Shown here: piece after piece, positions 36,623 to 44,266 of the stretch
Numbering within the stretch: the first letter of the stretch is position 1
Layout: each line of letters opens with the position of its first letter
Assembly: GCA_938015595.1 (NCBI GenBank)
Contig: CALLPI010000013.1
Location: forward strand, 29,793 to 93,792
Direction of reading: 5' to 3'
Source of the DNA: an uncultured Saprospiraceae bacterium
Lineage (GTDB): Bacteria; Bacteroidota; Bacteroidia; Chitinophagales; Saprospiraceae
Length of the DNA: 64,000 nucleotides
Notes under the pieces: model-generated
The model's input: only the letters and a program-made list of their open reading frames with translations
Database searches by the model: none
Told to the model about the DNA's origin: nothing
Position numbers and translations under genes: made by a program

Positions 36623-37384
36623 CTAATAAGCCCGCCTGAGCATGTCGGCATATTCGTTGGGCAGCGGGCTGGCCTCTACCGCTTGAGCTATGCTTTCCAC
36701 ATCGTATGGTATGCGCACGAACTCCAACTGCAATTCTGGCTGATGCAGGGAAGTATCAGGATGGATGTAGAGCAGTACATAGCAGGCGCGGGGGTCGCCG
36801 TCTTTGGGTTTGCCCACAGAGCCAACGTTGATAGCATGGCGGTATGTGCCATTGTCGTTGGCTAGCACGCGATGGAAAGGTTTGTGCGTATGTCCAAAGG
36901 CCATAATATCGGCATTGGCTTGCTCCATAATGCGGAGCAGACTTTTTTCGTCGCGGTCTTCAAAGAGATATTCATTGATTTTTCGGGGGCTACCATGCAC
37001 CAGAAGCAGTCGGAATTTTTCGCCGTTGAACTCAAATTCCAGCGCTAAGTGTCGGGGCAGATTTTTGAGGAAGGCTCGCTCAGCCTCCCCCATAATCTGG
37101 TTGGTATAAGCAATGGAGATAGCGCCCATAGCCTTTTCCTGATCAGACTTGTAGGCGCAGCCACAGTTGTCGGAGGCTAGGCCAATGCCTTCGTCGTAGT
37201 TGCCAGCTATGGTAGGAATCTTACGCTGCTGTACTTCGCGGATGACCTCGTTGGGATAGGGAGCGTAACCCACCAGGTCGCCCAGACAGAACACAAGGTC
37301 GGGGTTGCGGCTATCTATGTCAGCTAGGACGGCTTGGAGTGCAGGCCAATTGGCGTGTATGTCGCTAAACAGAGCTATTTTCAT
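36623..37384 (-). CDS. Metallophosphoesterase family protein
   Basis: This 253-residue calcineurin-like phosphoesterase has all metal-site motifs: FSDIHANWPAL at the N-terminus, CLGDLVGYAPYPNE, GNYDEG, LVHGSPRK and FGHTHKPF. No signal peptide is present, so it is cytoplasmic. Family members cleave nucleotides, cyclic nucleotides or phosphoproteins; the substrate cannot be told. It resembles the family form with GYAPYPNEV that is widespread in bacteria. It stands alone, upstream of a long gene-free stretch that holds a decayed regulator. Confidence 0.88.
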   Translation of the reverse strand: MKIALFSDIHANWPALQAVLADIDSRNPDLVFCLGDLVGYAPYPNEVIREVQQRKIPTIAGNYDEGIGLASDNCGCAYKSDQEKAMGAISIAYTNQIMGEAERAFLKNLPRHLALEFEFNGEKFRLLLVHGSPRKINEYLFEDRDEKSLLRIMEQANADIMAFGHTHKPFHRVLANDNGTYRHAINVGSVGKPKDGDPRACYVLLYIHPDTSLHQPELQLEFVRIPYDVESIAQAVEASPLPNEYADMLRRAY

Positions 37385-37489
37385 CGAGCTGGATTTTTAT
37401 TAAAATTCTTAGAGCCACAAGCATAGCGATTCTATTTTCAGGTATATCCAAAAGACAGACGCGCTCTTTTTTCTCAACAGGCCAGACAA

Positions 37490-37793
37490 CATATTTTTTA
37501 TATATACCAGGGGCTGAATCAGCGCCCGAAGGGCCTTGGCCTCAATACAGCAATAGATGATGATATTGCCTTTGATAAGGCCTGCTTATTTGAGTTCCCT
37601 CAATGCCAGAAAGCCGTAGATTGTGCCAGGGACAATTCGTGCGCTTATCGCTGCATTAACCTACGCTAGATGCACCATAATGACTACCCTGGCCGGATGC
37701 GCTAACACCTTTCGCCATGATAGCGACACGGTTTTCTTCTTCCGAAAAATAGGCAGGCTTGCTGGCGCTCATGCGCAGTGCTTGCTTTCGCAT
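37490..37793 (-). pseudogene. Decayed ArsR-family regulator
   Basis: From an ATG at 37793 the minus strand encodes KPAYFSEEENRVAIMAK, then a frameshift near 37710, then VLAHPARVVIMVHLA in the next frame, ending in a stop near 37666. Further on, ELSLAQSTAFWH runs into a stop, and after another shift LRELK, a stop, and AGLIKGNIIIYCCIEAKAL follow. This is the order of an ArsR/SmtB winged-helix protein (FSxEExRVAxxAKALSHPARIxIL, LxLSQSTxSxHLxxLxxAGLI, YxI). At least two frameshifts and two stops make it a clear pseudogene. The rest of the gap 37385-38051 shows no gene. Confidence 0.75.
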
Positions 37794-38051
37794 CACAATA
37801 TATTGCGATAAATCTGGATAAGCGCCCAAAAATCCTAAAAATTTAAGTAAAAATCCTAGCCCTTCTGAAACACAGGCGCTTAGGGGTGCAATCCTATGTT
37901 TTAGTTTGGCGAAGGGATGATTGTGGAACTAAAATCAGCGCCGAGCTTCCCTTGTCCAAATACAGCTACCTTTAATAAAATAGCATACCCGGATTTCTGC
38001 GAATACAAGAGGCTGCCCTTGCACTTGGCGTCAAGACAGCCTCTCGCTTGT

Positions 38052-39602
38052 TCATTCCATTATTTCACTGCCCCGACTGCGGTTTTTCTCCTCGGGTTTA
38101 GGGGGCTCGGTCTTCGGACGCGGCGCTTCAGCAGGCGGGTTGCCACCACTGCGGGAAGGCTCGCGTTGAGGCTGTACGCGCGGCGCTTCAGCAGGCGGGT
38201 TGCCACCGCTGCGGGAAGGCGCGCGTTGAGGCTGATTAATGATAGCATCGCCGGGTGTGCGCTCTGTTGGGCGTGGGGCAGCACTGCGCGTGCGTGCCAC
38301 TTCCTCATCCGTGGGCAGGCGTTCACTCAGGCGAGGATATTCGCGAGTCCTTTCTTTCACGAACTCCCGCTGTGACACTTGCCGGCCAGGGTTTTCCCGA
38401 TTGAAGCGCTCGCGGGCTTCTTCCATTTGCCCAAACTCGCGTAGGCGCTCCAGGCGGCCATTTCGGTCGGCCAACCACGCATCGCTGACTACCCCAGCAT
38501 TGCGCACCCGCCAGCGCTCCACACCGATGACGATGGTAGAGGTAGAGCGGCGATTGAAGTAGTAAAATTCAGTGAAGCGGTTGGCCAGATAGGGGTATCG
38601 GTAGATGCAGACTGGCCGGCGCCAATACCAGTTGACAAAATAAGCAGAAGGAAAGTCAATAATGACTACGACGCCACCTGGCTGCAGGTAGAAGCCCCAG
38701 TCATACCAATAGGGCACAGGGCGCCAGCGCGGGAAGTCGTACCAGTACGGATAGCCGAACCACCAGGGGTAGGGGTGGTAGTAGTGGCGCTCGATCACTA
38801 CCTGACGTGGTCTTTCTACGGGGTCGTAGTCGTAGTAGCGGTCGTCGTATTGATACTGGCGGGCGTATTCCTGAGTGGCTTGTTGTAAGTCGCGTTGGGC
38901 GTCGGGGTCGCTTTCAATACTTTGCTTCCAGGATTCCAGCTCGCGAGCGCGCCGGCGGGCAGCTTCGAGATTGATGAGGTTGGCCTGTTGGATCATCCAG
39001 GAGGGCTCCCGGCGGTACAAGTCGCCAAGTTGGATGGTTAGGCGCGGGTATTCGGTGAGGATATCCAGCGCTTCAGGTTCATTGAGTAGGGCGCGCAGAG
39101 CCGCGCGAGGTCGTTCGGGATAATCTAGTACTAGATTGCGAAAGGCCGCGTCATTTTCTCGCTCCAGATTGTCAATGCGAGCCAGGAGGCCAAACTGCTC
39201 TTCGCTCATGGCTAGAGCGGGTTCTCGGGCTTCGGCAGGATATTCCTCCAGTATGCGCAGGATGGCAATGCGATTGCCCCTGCCGTCGCTCACCAGGCGC
39301 TCAATAAGGCCTGGGTAGCGGGTGAGGTCCCACACTTGGCGCTGCACGCGCTCTGGGTATTGCTCAATCAAGGCGCGAAAAGCTTTGCGCGAACGGCTTT
39401 GGATGGATTGCAGGCGCAACAGCGCTTCCGGATACTTGGCGGCCTCAAGTATATGGAGGCGGGTTTCTTCTGGATACAGCATGAGCGTTTCCACCTCGGC
39501 GCGCTGTTCGTCCAGCAACTGCTGCAGGAACTCTTCCCGTGTTTGCGCCTGTGCAGACACAACCATCCAACAGATGGCGGCGAGCAAGCATATACGTTTC
39601 AT
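38052..39602 (-). CDS. Secreted Tyr/Trp-rich protein of unknown function
   Basis: I do not recognise this 516-residue protein. It begins with a signal peptide (MVVSAQAQ), followed by about 230 charged helical residues with regular EYPxxxR-type words (for example TRYPGLIERLVSD and LEEYPAEAREPALAM). The middle (about 265-350) is very rich in Tyr, Trp and Pro (YYHPYPWWFGYPYWYDFPRW), resembling DUF3300-like exported proteins. The C-terminal 130 residues are basic and low in complexity, with a 20-residue tandem repeat. I chose the ATG at 39602 for the signal peptide. It stands alone and diverges from the metalloprotease gene. Confidence 0.75.
   Translation of the reverse strand: MKRICLLAAICWMVVSAQAQTREEFLQQLLDEQRAEVETLMLYPEETRLHILEAAKYPEALLRLQSIQSRSRKAFRALIEQYPERVQRQVWDLTRYPGLIERLVSDGRGNRIAILRILEEYPAEAREPALAMSEEQFGLLARIDNLERENDAAFRNLVLDYPERPRAALRALLNEPEALDILTEYPRLTIQLGDLYRREPSWMIQQANLINLEAARRRARELESWKQSIESDPDAQRDLQQATQEYARQYQYDDRYYDYDPVERPRQVVIERHYYHPYPWWFGYPYWYDFPRWRPVPYWYDWGFYLQPGGVVVIIDFPSAYFVNWYWRRPVCIYRYPYLANRFTEFYYFNRRSTSTIVIGVERWRVRNAGVVSDAWLADRNGRLERLREFGQMEEARERFNRENPGRQVSQREFVKERTREYPRLSERLPTDEEVARTRSAAPRPTERTPGDAIINQPQRAPSRSGGNPPAEAPRVQPQREPSRSGGNPPAEAPRPKTEPPKPEEKNRSRGSEIME
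38121..38240. repeat. 60-base tandem duplication inside the Tyr/Trp-rich gene
   Basis: Two near-identical 60-base units (38121-38180 and 38181-38240) differ at only a few positions. They encode two copies of a 20-residue unit with the core PSRSGGNPPAEAPR. The length is a multiple of three, so the frame is kept. Confidence 0.85.
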
Positions 39603-39751
39603 AGTTTTTTGGGTTTGAATGAACATTAAACCTTTCTCCAAAACAAGATAAATATACAGTATTTTGAGGCGAGATGAAATGATTTTCAGCACAAGCCGTG
39701 GTTTTTAACACACTTTAACCTGGATTAACAAAATCTTTGGGCAGTGCTGTT

Positions 39752-39759
39752 TACTTTTG
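39752..39759 (+). promoter_or_regulatory. -7 promoter box of the metalloprotease gene
   Basis: TACTTTTG matches TAnnTTTG. A start near 39766 lies 36 bases before the ATG at 39802, which argues against using the in-frame start at 39757. Confidence 0.5.
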
Positions 39760-39801
39760 TTGGCTGACTTACTTGTGTTCAACCAACCTGAATATCCAAA
39801 G

Positions 39802-42351
39802 ATGCTTTCTACACATCGCTACTTCATTGTCCTGGCTTTATTGCTGCTGTTTTCATTGGCTTCGTCAGCGCAAGATGAACCCGCTACACCGGCTGCCCCC
39901 GGCGCACCGACTGCCACCCGAGGCAACACTGGCGGACGCGCCAAGCCCAAGCCTTATGCCGAAGTCATTACCGACAAAGCCATCTCAAAAAACGGACTTT
40001 TTAAAGTGCACCAAGTGGAAGATAGATACTACTTTGAAATACCGAACTCGGTGCTGGGGCGCGAAATCCTCATCATTAACCGCATCTCTAAAGGTGCCGC
40101 CGACACGCGCGCCGGAGGTGGTTTTATGGGTTATGCTGGCGACGACATAGGGCAGAACGTGGCGCGCTTTGAAAAGGGGCCCAATGACAGAATCTTCCTG
40201 CGGCGGCTGTCTTTTTCGGAGTACACTCCCGATTCTACTTCGGCTATGTTTGCCTCGGTGAGCAACTCCAACTTGCAGCCCATTGCTGAAGCCTTCGACA
40301 TCAAAGCCTACAGCCCCGGCAATACCGGCAGCATCATTGACATTACGGACTTCATCGGCGGCGACAACGATATCCTCTTCCTGCGCGGTTTTTACAAAAC
40401 AGCCTTCCAACTCGGCGGGTTGCAAAAGGAAAAATCTTACGTGGTGGATGTAAAACCTTTCCCTATCAATGTGGAAATTACTACAGTAAAAACCTTTGCC
40501 AAGAGTGCCCCCACGCCCACGCCAGGCGTACCGACCCCTCCGCGCAGCTCTACCGAAACAGTGACGCTAGAGCTAAACAGCTCCATGGTGCTACTCCCGG
40601 AAAAACCCATGCAGCCTCGTTACTACGACCCGCGCATCGGCTACTTTACTGTGAGCTATACCGATTATGACCAAGACCCTCAAGGCGTCAAGCGCATTTC
40701 TATGATCAAGCGCTGGCGCCTCGAGCCCAAAGACGAAGACTTAGAGAAGTATAAGCGTGGCGAACTGGTGGAGCCGAAAAAGCCCATCGTATTCTACATT
40801 GACCCTACTACCCCTGAAAAATGGATACCCTATCTGATACAAGGCGTCAACGACTGGCAGCCAGCGTTCGAAAAGGCGGGCTTTAAGAACGCCATCATGG
40901 CTAAGCGCGCGCCTACGCCTGAGGAAGACCCCGAGTGGAGTTTACTGGATGCGCGGTATTCAGCCATCATTTACAAGCCCTCCAATGTGCCCAACGCCTC
41001 CGGGCCATCCACCTCAGACCCACGCAGTGGCGAAATTGTGGAAAGCCGCATCAATTGGTACCACAACGTAATGCTCCTGTTGCGCAACTGGTACTTTGTG
41101 CAATGCAGTCCGTTAGACCCTGGCGCGCAGAGGATGGAGTTCGACGACGAACTCATGGGGCAGCTCATTCGCTTTGTCTCTGCGCATGAGGTAGGTCACA
41201 CCTTAGGGCTACGCCATAACCACGGCTCCAGCTCTACGGTACCAGTAGACAGCCTGCGCAGCAAAACCTTCCTGGCAGCTTATGGGCACACACCTTCTAT
41301 CATGGACTACGCCCGATTCAACTATGTAGCGCAACCGGAAGACAGCATTCCGCGCAGCGGCCTCTTCCCCCGTATAGGCGACTACGACCACTGGGCCATT
41401 GAGTGGGGCTACCGCCTGTTCCCCGATTTTCCTAACGCGCAGTCAGAACGAGAATACCTCAACCCCTGGGTTATTGAAAAACTTAAGAACAAGCGCCTGT
41501 GGTTTGGCACGGAGTCCAACCCGGACGACCCCCGCTCGCAAGCAGAACAAGTGGGCGACGACGCCATGCGCGCCAATGAACTTGGCATTCGCAACCTCAA
41601 GCGGATTGTGCCCAACTTGGCAAAGTGGACCCAAACACCTAACGAAACTTACGCTAATCTCAAAGCCATGCACGAAGAGGTGGCACGCCAGTTCAACCGC
41701 TACAATAACCACGTAGCCAAATACATAGGTGGTATTATGGAAACGCCAAAAATGGTGGAAGAAGCTGGCCCGGTGTACGAAATTGTGCCCAAAGCCGAGC
41801 AACGGCGAGCAGTGGAGTTCCTCAACAAACACCTTTTTGCTACGCCTACTTGGTTGCTGGATGAACAAATCTTCAGTAAAACCGGCGATCGCGGGCTGGT
41901 TATGGCGGCCTCCTTACAGGACAACATCGTCAATCGCCTGCTCAGCGCCCGCACCCTGGGCAAATTAGTGGACGCCGAGGCCGCTCTGGGCAAAAACGCT
42001 TACCGCATCGCCGACCTGCTGGCCGACATGCAGAAAGGGATATGGACAGAGCTGGGTAGCACAGCGCCTATTGATGTGTATCGCCGCCAATTGCAAAAGA
42101 CCTACATTACCGCACTGAACAACTTGCTCCATCCGACGGCCTCGTTCCAGGTGCAACCTGGTGGCTTCTCTGTGCCACTCAATTTAGTGGATACCGACAA
42201 GATAGATATCAAAGCCTCCGTACGAGCGCATTTACAAAGCCTAAGGGCTCAAATCAATACGACCGCTGCCATGGCCACTGATGCTACTACGCGGGCGCAC
42301 CTGCGCGAGATGGTCAACCGCATTGATAAGGCACTTAATCCCAAAAGCTGA
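39802..42351 (+). CDS. Large secreted zinc metalloprotease (DUF5117/DUF5118 type)
   Basis: This 849-residue exported protein has a signal peptide ending SSAQ, N-terminal domains of the DUF5118/DUF5117 kind (GLFKVHQVEDRYYFEIPNSV, and FLRRLSFSEYTPDS), and a zincin core. The zinc motif is FVSAHEVGHTLGLRHNHGSS (HExxHxxGxxH), followed by the met-turn SIMDYARFNYVAQPED. Family members are common in Bacteroidota and their substrates are unknown. The start at 39802 gives a proper signal peptide and lies just after a -7 box. A shared terminator follows at 42584. Confidence 0.93.
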   Translation: MLSTHRYFIVLALLLLFSLASSAQDEPATPAAPGAPTATRGNTGGRAKPKPYAEVITDKAISKNGLFKVHQVEDRYYFEIPNSVLGREILIINRISKGAADTRAGGGFMGYAGDDIGQNVARFEKGPNDRIFLRRLSFSEYTPDSTSAMFASVSNSNLQPIAEAFDIKAYSPGNTGSIIDITDFIGGDNDILFLRGFYKTAFQLGGLQKEKSYVVDVKPFPINVEITTVKTFAKSAPTPTPGVPTPPRSSTETVTLELNSSMVLLPEKPMQPRYYDPRIGYFTVSYTDYDQDPQGVKRISMIKRWRLEPKDEDLEKYKRGELVEPKKPIVFYIDPTTPEKWIPYLIQGVNDWQPAFEKAGFKNAIMAKRAPTPEEDPEWSLLDARYSAIIYKPSNVPNASGPSTSDPRSGEIVESRINWYHNVMLLLRNWYFVQCSPLDPGAQRMEFDDELMGQLIRFVSAHEVGHTLGLRHNHGSSSTVPVDSLRSKTFLAAYGHTPSIMDYARFNYVAQPEDSIPRSGLFPRIGDYDHWAIEWGYRLFPDFPNAQSEREYLNPWVIEKLKNKRLWFGTESNPDDPRSQAEQVGDDAMRANELGIRNLKRIVPNLAKWTQTPNETYANLKAMHEEVARQFNRYNNHVAKYIGGIMETPKMVEEAGPVYEIVPKAEQRRAVEFLNKHLFATPTWLLDEQIFSKTGDRGLVMAASLQDNIVNRLLSARTLGKLVDAEAALGKNAYRIADLLADMQKGIWTELGSTAPIDVYRRQLQKTYITALNNLLHPTASFQVQPGGFSVPLNLVDTDKIDIKASVRAHLQSLRAQINTTAAMATDATTRAHLREMVNRIDKALNPKS

Positions 42352-42583
42352 AACACATTATAAGAAAGTGGTATGGTATCGTTTTTGCAGGGATAAGTAC
42401 AGCGCTCCGTTTGAGGAGGCTAGTATTTGCCAACTTCAAAAACCTTATCGCTGTGAGAAACGAGAAAACCAACACCTTGCTGTGGGACCCGCGCTTTTGG
42501 CTTGCCGTACTTGCCCTGCTGTGTTTGCTGGGCTTGCATAGCGTGTCGCTGTAGCGCAGACGTTCCCTGCCTATGCAAAAAAC

Positions 42584-42630
42584 GCGAGCCGCCTTTCCTG
42601 TGGTCATGAAAGTGACGGCTCGCTTGTTTT
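42584..42630. terminator. Bidirectional terminator between metalloprotease and CBM48 genes
   Basis: GCGAGCCG (42584-42591) pairs with CGGCTCGC (42616-42623); an inner CTTTC/GAAAG pair extends the stem. On the plus strand TTGTTTT follows, and on the minus strand a run of six T follows the same stem. It serves both convergent units. The 327-base gap otherwise holds only a weak short frame (42453-42554). Confidence 0.8.
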
Positions 42631-42678
42631 CAGCTTGTTGTGCTTGGATAGCTGGCCTGCCGAAGGGGCAACGATGTC

Positions 42679-42987
42679 TTAGTTGAGCGTAACGACGACG
42701 CTGTTTTCCACGCCGAAGGGCGTGGGCGTGTACTTGTCGGCAGCGGCATCGTTGAGCCAGAGTTGATCGTCCACCAGATAGCGAAACTGAAACTCCTTGC
42801 CAGTTTCCAACTCAACTACGGCCTTGAAACCATCTTTCTGCTTTTTCATCTGGATCCCTTCAGCAGTATTCCAGCCGTTGAATTCGCCCAGGAGCACCAC
42901 TTTCGTTGCTTCAGGTGCTTGTTCAATGGGCAGGGTGAAAGTAGCCTTGCATACAGGCTTGGACTTCATGAACTGTTTGGTGATCAT
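42679..42987 (-). CDS. Stand-alone CBM48 (glycogen-binding, early-set) protein
   Basis: The 102-residue protein is a single immunoglobulin-like early-set domain of the CBM48/isoamylase-N type, as in AMPK beta and glycogen-branching enzymes. It shows KATFTLPIEQAPEATKVVLL, then GEFNGWNTAEGIQMKKQKDG and FQFRYLVDDQLWLNDAAADK. These contain the tryptophans that contact alpha-glucan. I chose the ATG at 42987; another at 42969 is possible. It lies 37 bases after the related CBM48-HhH gene, so the two are co-transcribed paralogues. No enzyme domain is attached. Confidence 0.85.
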   Translation of the reverse strand: MITKQFMKSKPVCKATFTLPIEQAPEATKVVLLGEFNGWNTAEGIQMKKQKDGFKAVVELETGKEFQFRYLVDDQLWLNDAAADKYTPTPFGVENSVVVTLN

Positions 42988-43024
42988 TTTCCAGCAGGTT
43001 GTTATAGTGAAGAAATGTAAGTGC

Positions 43025-43681
43025 TTACTTACCACCTTTGAGTTCGTCCTGGAATTTAGCCAGTTCATCCCATTTGCCAGCGGCGGCCAGTTCAGCTTGC
43101 TTGGGCCAAGTGCCGGGGTCGTGCATCTTGAAGCGACTGCCAGCCTCTTCTAGGATGGCTTTGAGAGCAGCGGGCTTGGTTTTGGCCAGTTGGGCAAAAG
43201 AGGAGATGCCTTTGGCGGCGAAGATTTCGGCAATCTTAGGTCCAATGCCTTCAATTTTGGTGAGGTCATCCGCAGCGGGAGCGGCGCCAGTTTTGGCGGG
43301 TTTGCTGGTTTTAGCAGTTTTTGGCACAGTGGCTTTCTTGGTCGTCTTTACAGGGGGCTGCTCGAGGGGGAGAGCATCTAGCACCAGTACAGAATTGGTG
43401 ATGCCTGCAAATGGAGAGGGCAGATAAGCGTCGGCGTCCCAGTCGTTTTCCCAGTATTTGCCGTCAATCAAGTAGCGAAATTCGTAGCTGCGGCCGGTGG
43501 CTAGCTCGAGTGTAACTTCAAAATGCACGTCGGTGCGCGTCATTTCGGAGTTTTCCTGCGCAATCCAGTTATTAAAGTCGCCCAGTAAGACCACCTTTTC
43601 GGCGTAAGGAGCAGCCTCTACCGGCAGTGAGAACGTAACCGTGCACAACGGTTGAGTCTTAGAATAAGATTTCTTTAGCAT
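43025..43681 (-). CDS. CBM48 domain fused to a helix-hairpin-helix domain
   Basis: This 218-residue protein joins an N-terminal CBM48 domain (CTVTFSLPVEAAPYAEKVVL, GDFNNWIAQ, YEFRYLIDGKYWENDWDADA) to a linker rich in Lys, Thr and Ala, and then a C-terminal helix-hairpin-helix domain (DLTKIEGIGPKIAEIFAAKG). The end, with MHDPGTWPKQAELAAAGKWD and ELKGGK, closely resembles the C-terminal extension I recall on Bacteroidota ribosomal protein L21. So it may link a glucan-binding domain to nucleic acid. A strong promoter lies at 43785-43815. Function is not known. Confidence 0.85.
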   Translation of the reverse strand: MLKKSYSKTQPLCTVTFSLPVEAAPYAEKVVLLGDFNNWIAQENSEMTRTDVHFEVTLELATGRSYEFRYLIDGKYWENDWDADAYLPSPFAGITNSVLVLDALPLEQPPVKTTKKATVPKTAKTSKPAKTGAAPAADDLTKIEGIGPKIAEIFAAKGISSFAQLAKTKPAALKAILEEAGSRFKMHDPGTWPKQAELAAAGKWDELAKFQDELKGGK

Positions 43682-43784
43682 GAGTACGAGATTTTATTGG
43701 CCAGGAAGAAAGGAGATAAAAAATTTAAATTGACGAAATTATATTTTAGATAGTGTAACAAAAACACAAACCATTTCCACATTG

Positions 43785-43815
43785 CAAAGGTACGCATTAT
43801 TCGTTTGATTTTCAA
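43785..43815 (-). promoter_or_regulatory. Strong promoter of the CBM48 pair
   Basis: On the minus strand TTG (43813-43815) is followed after exactly 20 bases by TACCTTTG (43785-43792), an ideal Bacteroidota -33/-7 promoter. The leader to the ATG at 43681 would be about 97 bases and AT-rich. Confidence 0.75.
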
Positions 43816-44266
43816 CACGAACAAGTAAAAAAATGTAAAAAATCAGCCCTAGGCGCTAAACCCGCCTTAACAAAAGCAGCTTCCAGCGATCTATAAACAA
43901 AATAAATACAGGTATTACGGAAAAATTCAGTGCAACATTTTGAATCTTGTATGCCCATGTGCAAAGAGATAAATTGATGTTTGGTGAGAAGCAGCCTCTA
44001 ACAGGCTACTCAGTTTATTACAAGCAATGACTTCAAGGCGCTAAAGCCTTGCCTTTTACCTTGATAAGAACACTTTAATCCTGTGTTAAAGGAGACTTTA
44101 TCATTAATCCTTTATCTTATTGAAAATAAAAACCACAAACGAAGGAGCAGGATATAATAAAAAAACCTAACTTTCACCCTCGAAAGTCAAATATGACCTC
44201 CCCAGTTTTACATGTGAGCTCTAAAAATGGTGTAAAAGCTATTTACAACCAAAAGCATGTAGTATT
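43816..44266. other. Gene-free, AT-rich leader region before susC
   Basis: No gene is recognised. A hairpin CAAGGC...GCCTTG at 44034-44051 with CCTTTT after it may be a weak terminator. TAACTTTC at 44168-44175 is a one-base miss of TAnnTTTG and is the best -7 candidate for susC. Confidence 0.4.

Noticed and set aside
42453..42554. Short plus-strand frame ending in a membrane-helix-like stretch (FWLAVLALLCLLGL)
   Set aside because: It lacks an ATG (only a GTG), encodes 33 residues and has no promoter of its own. It may be a remnant or chance.
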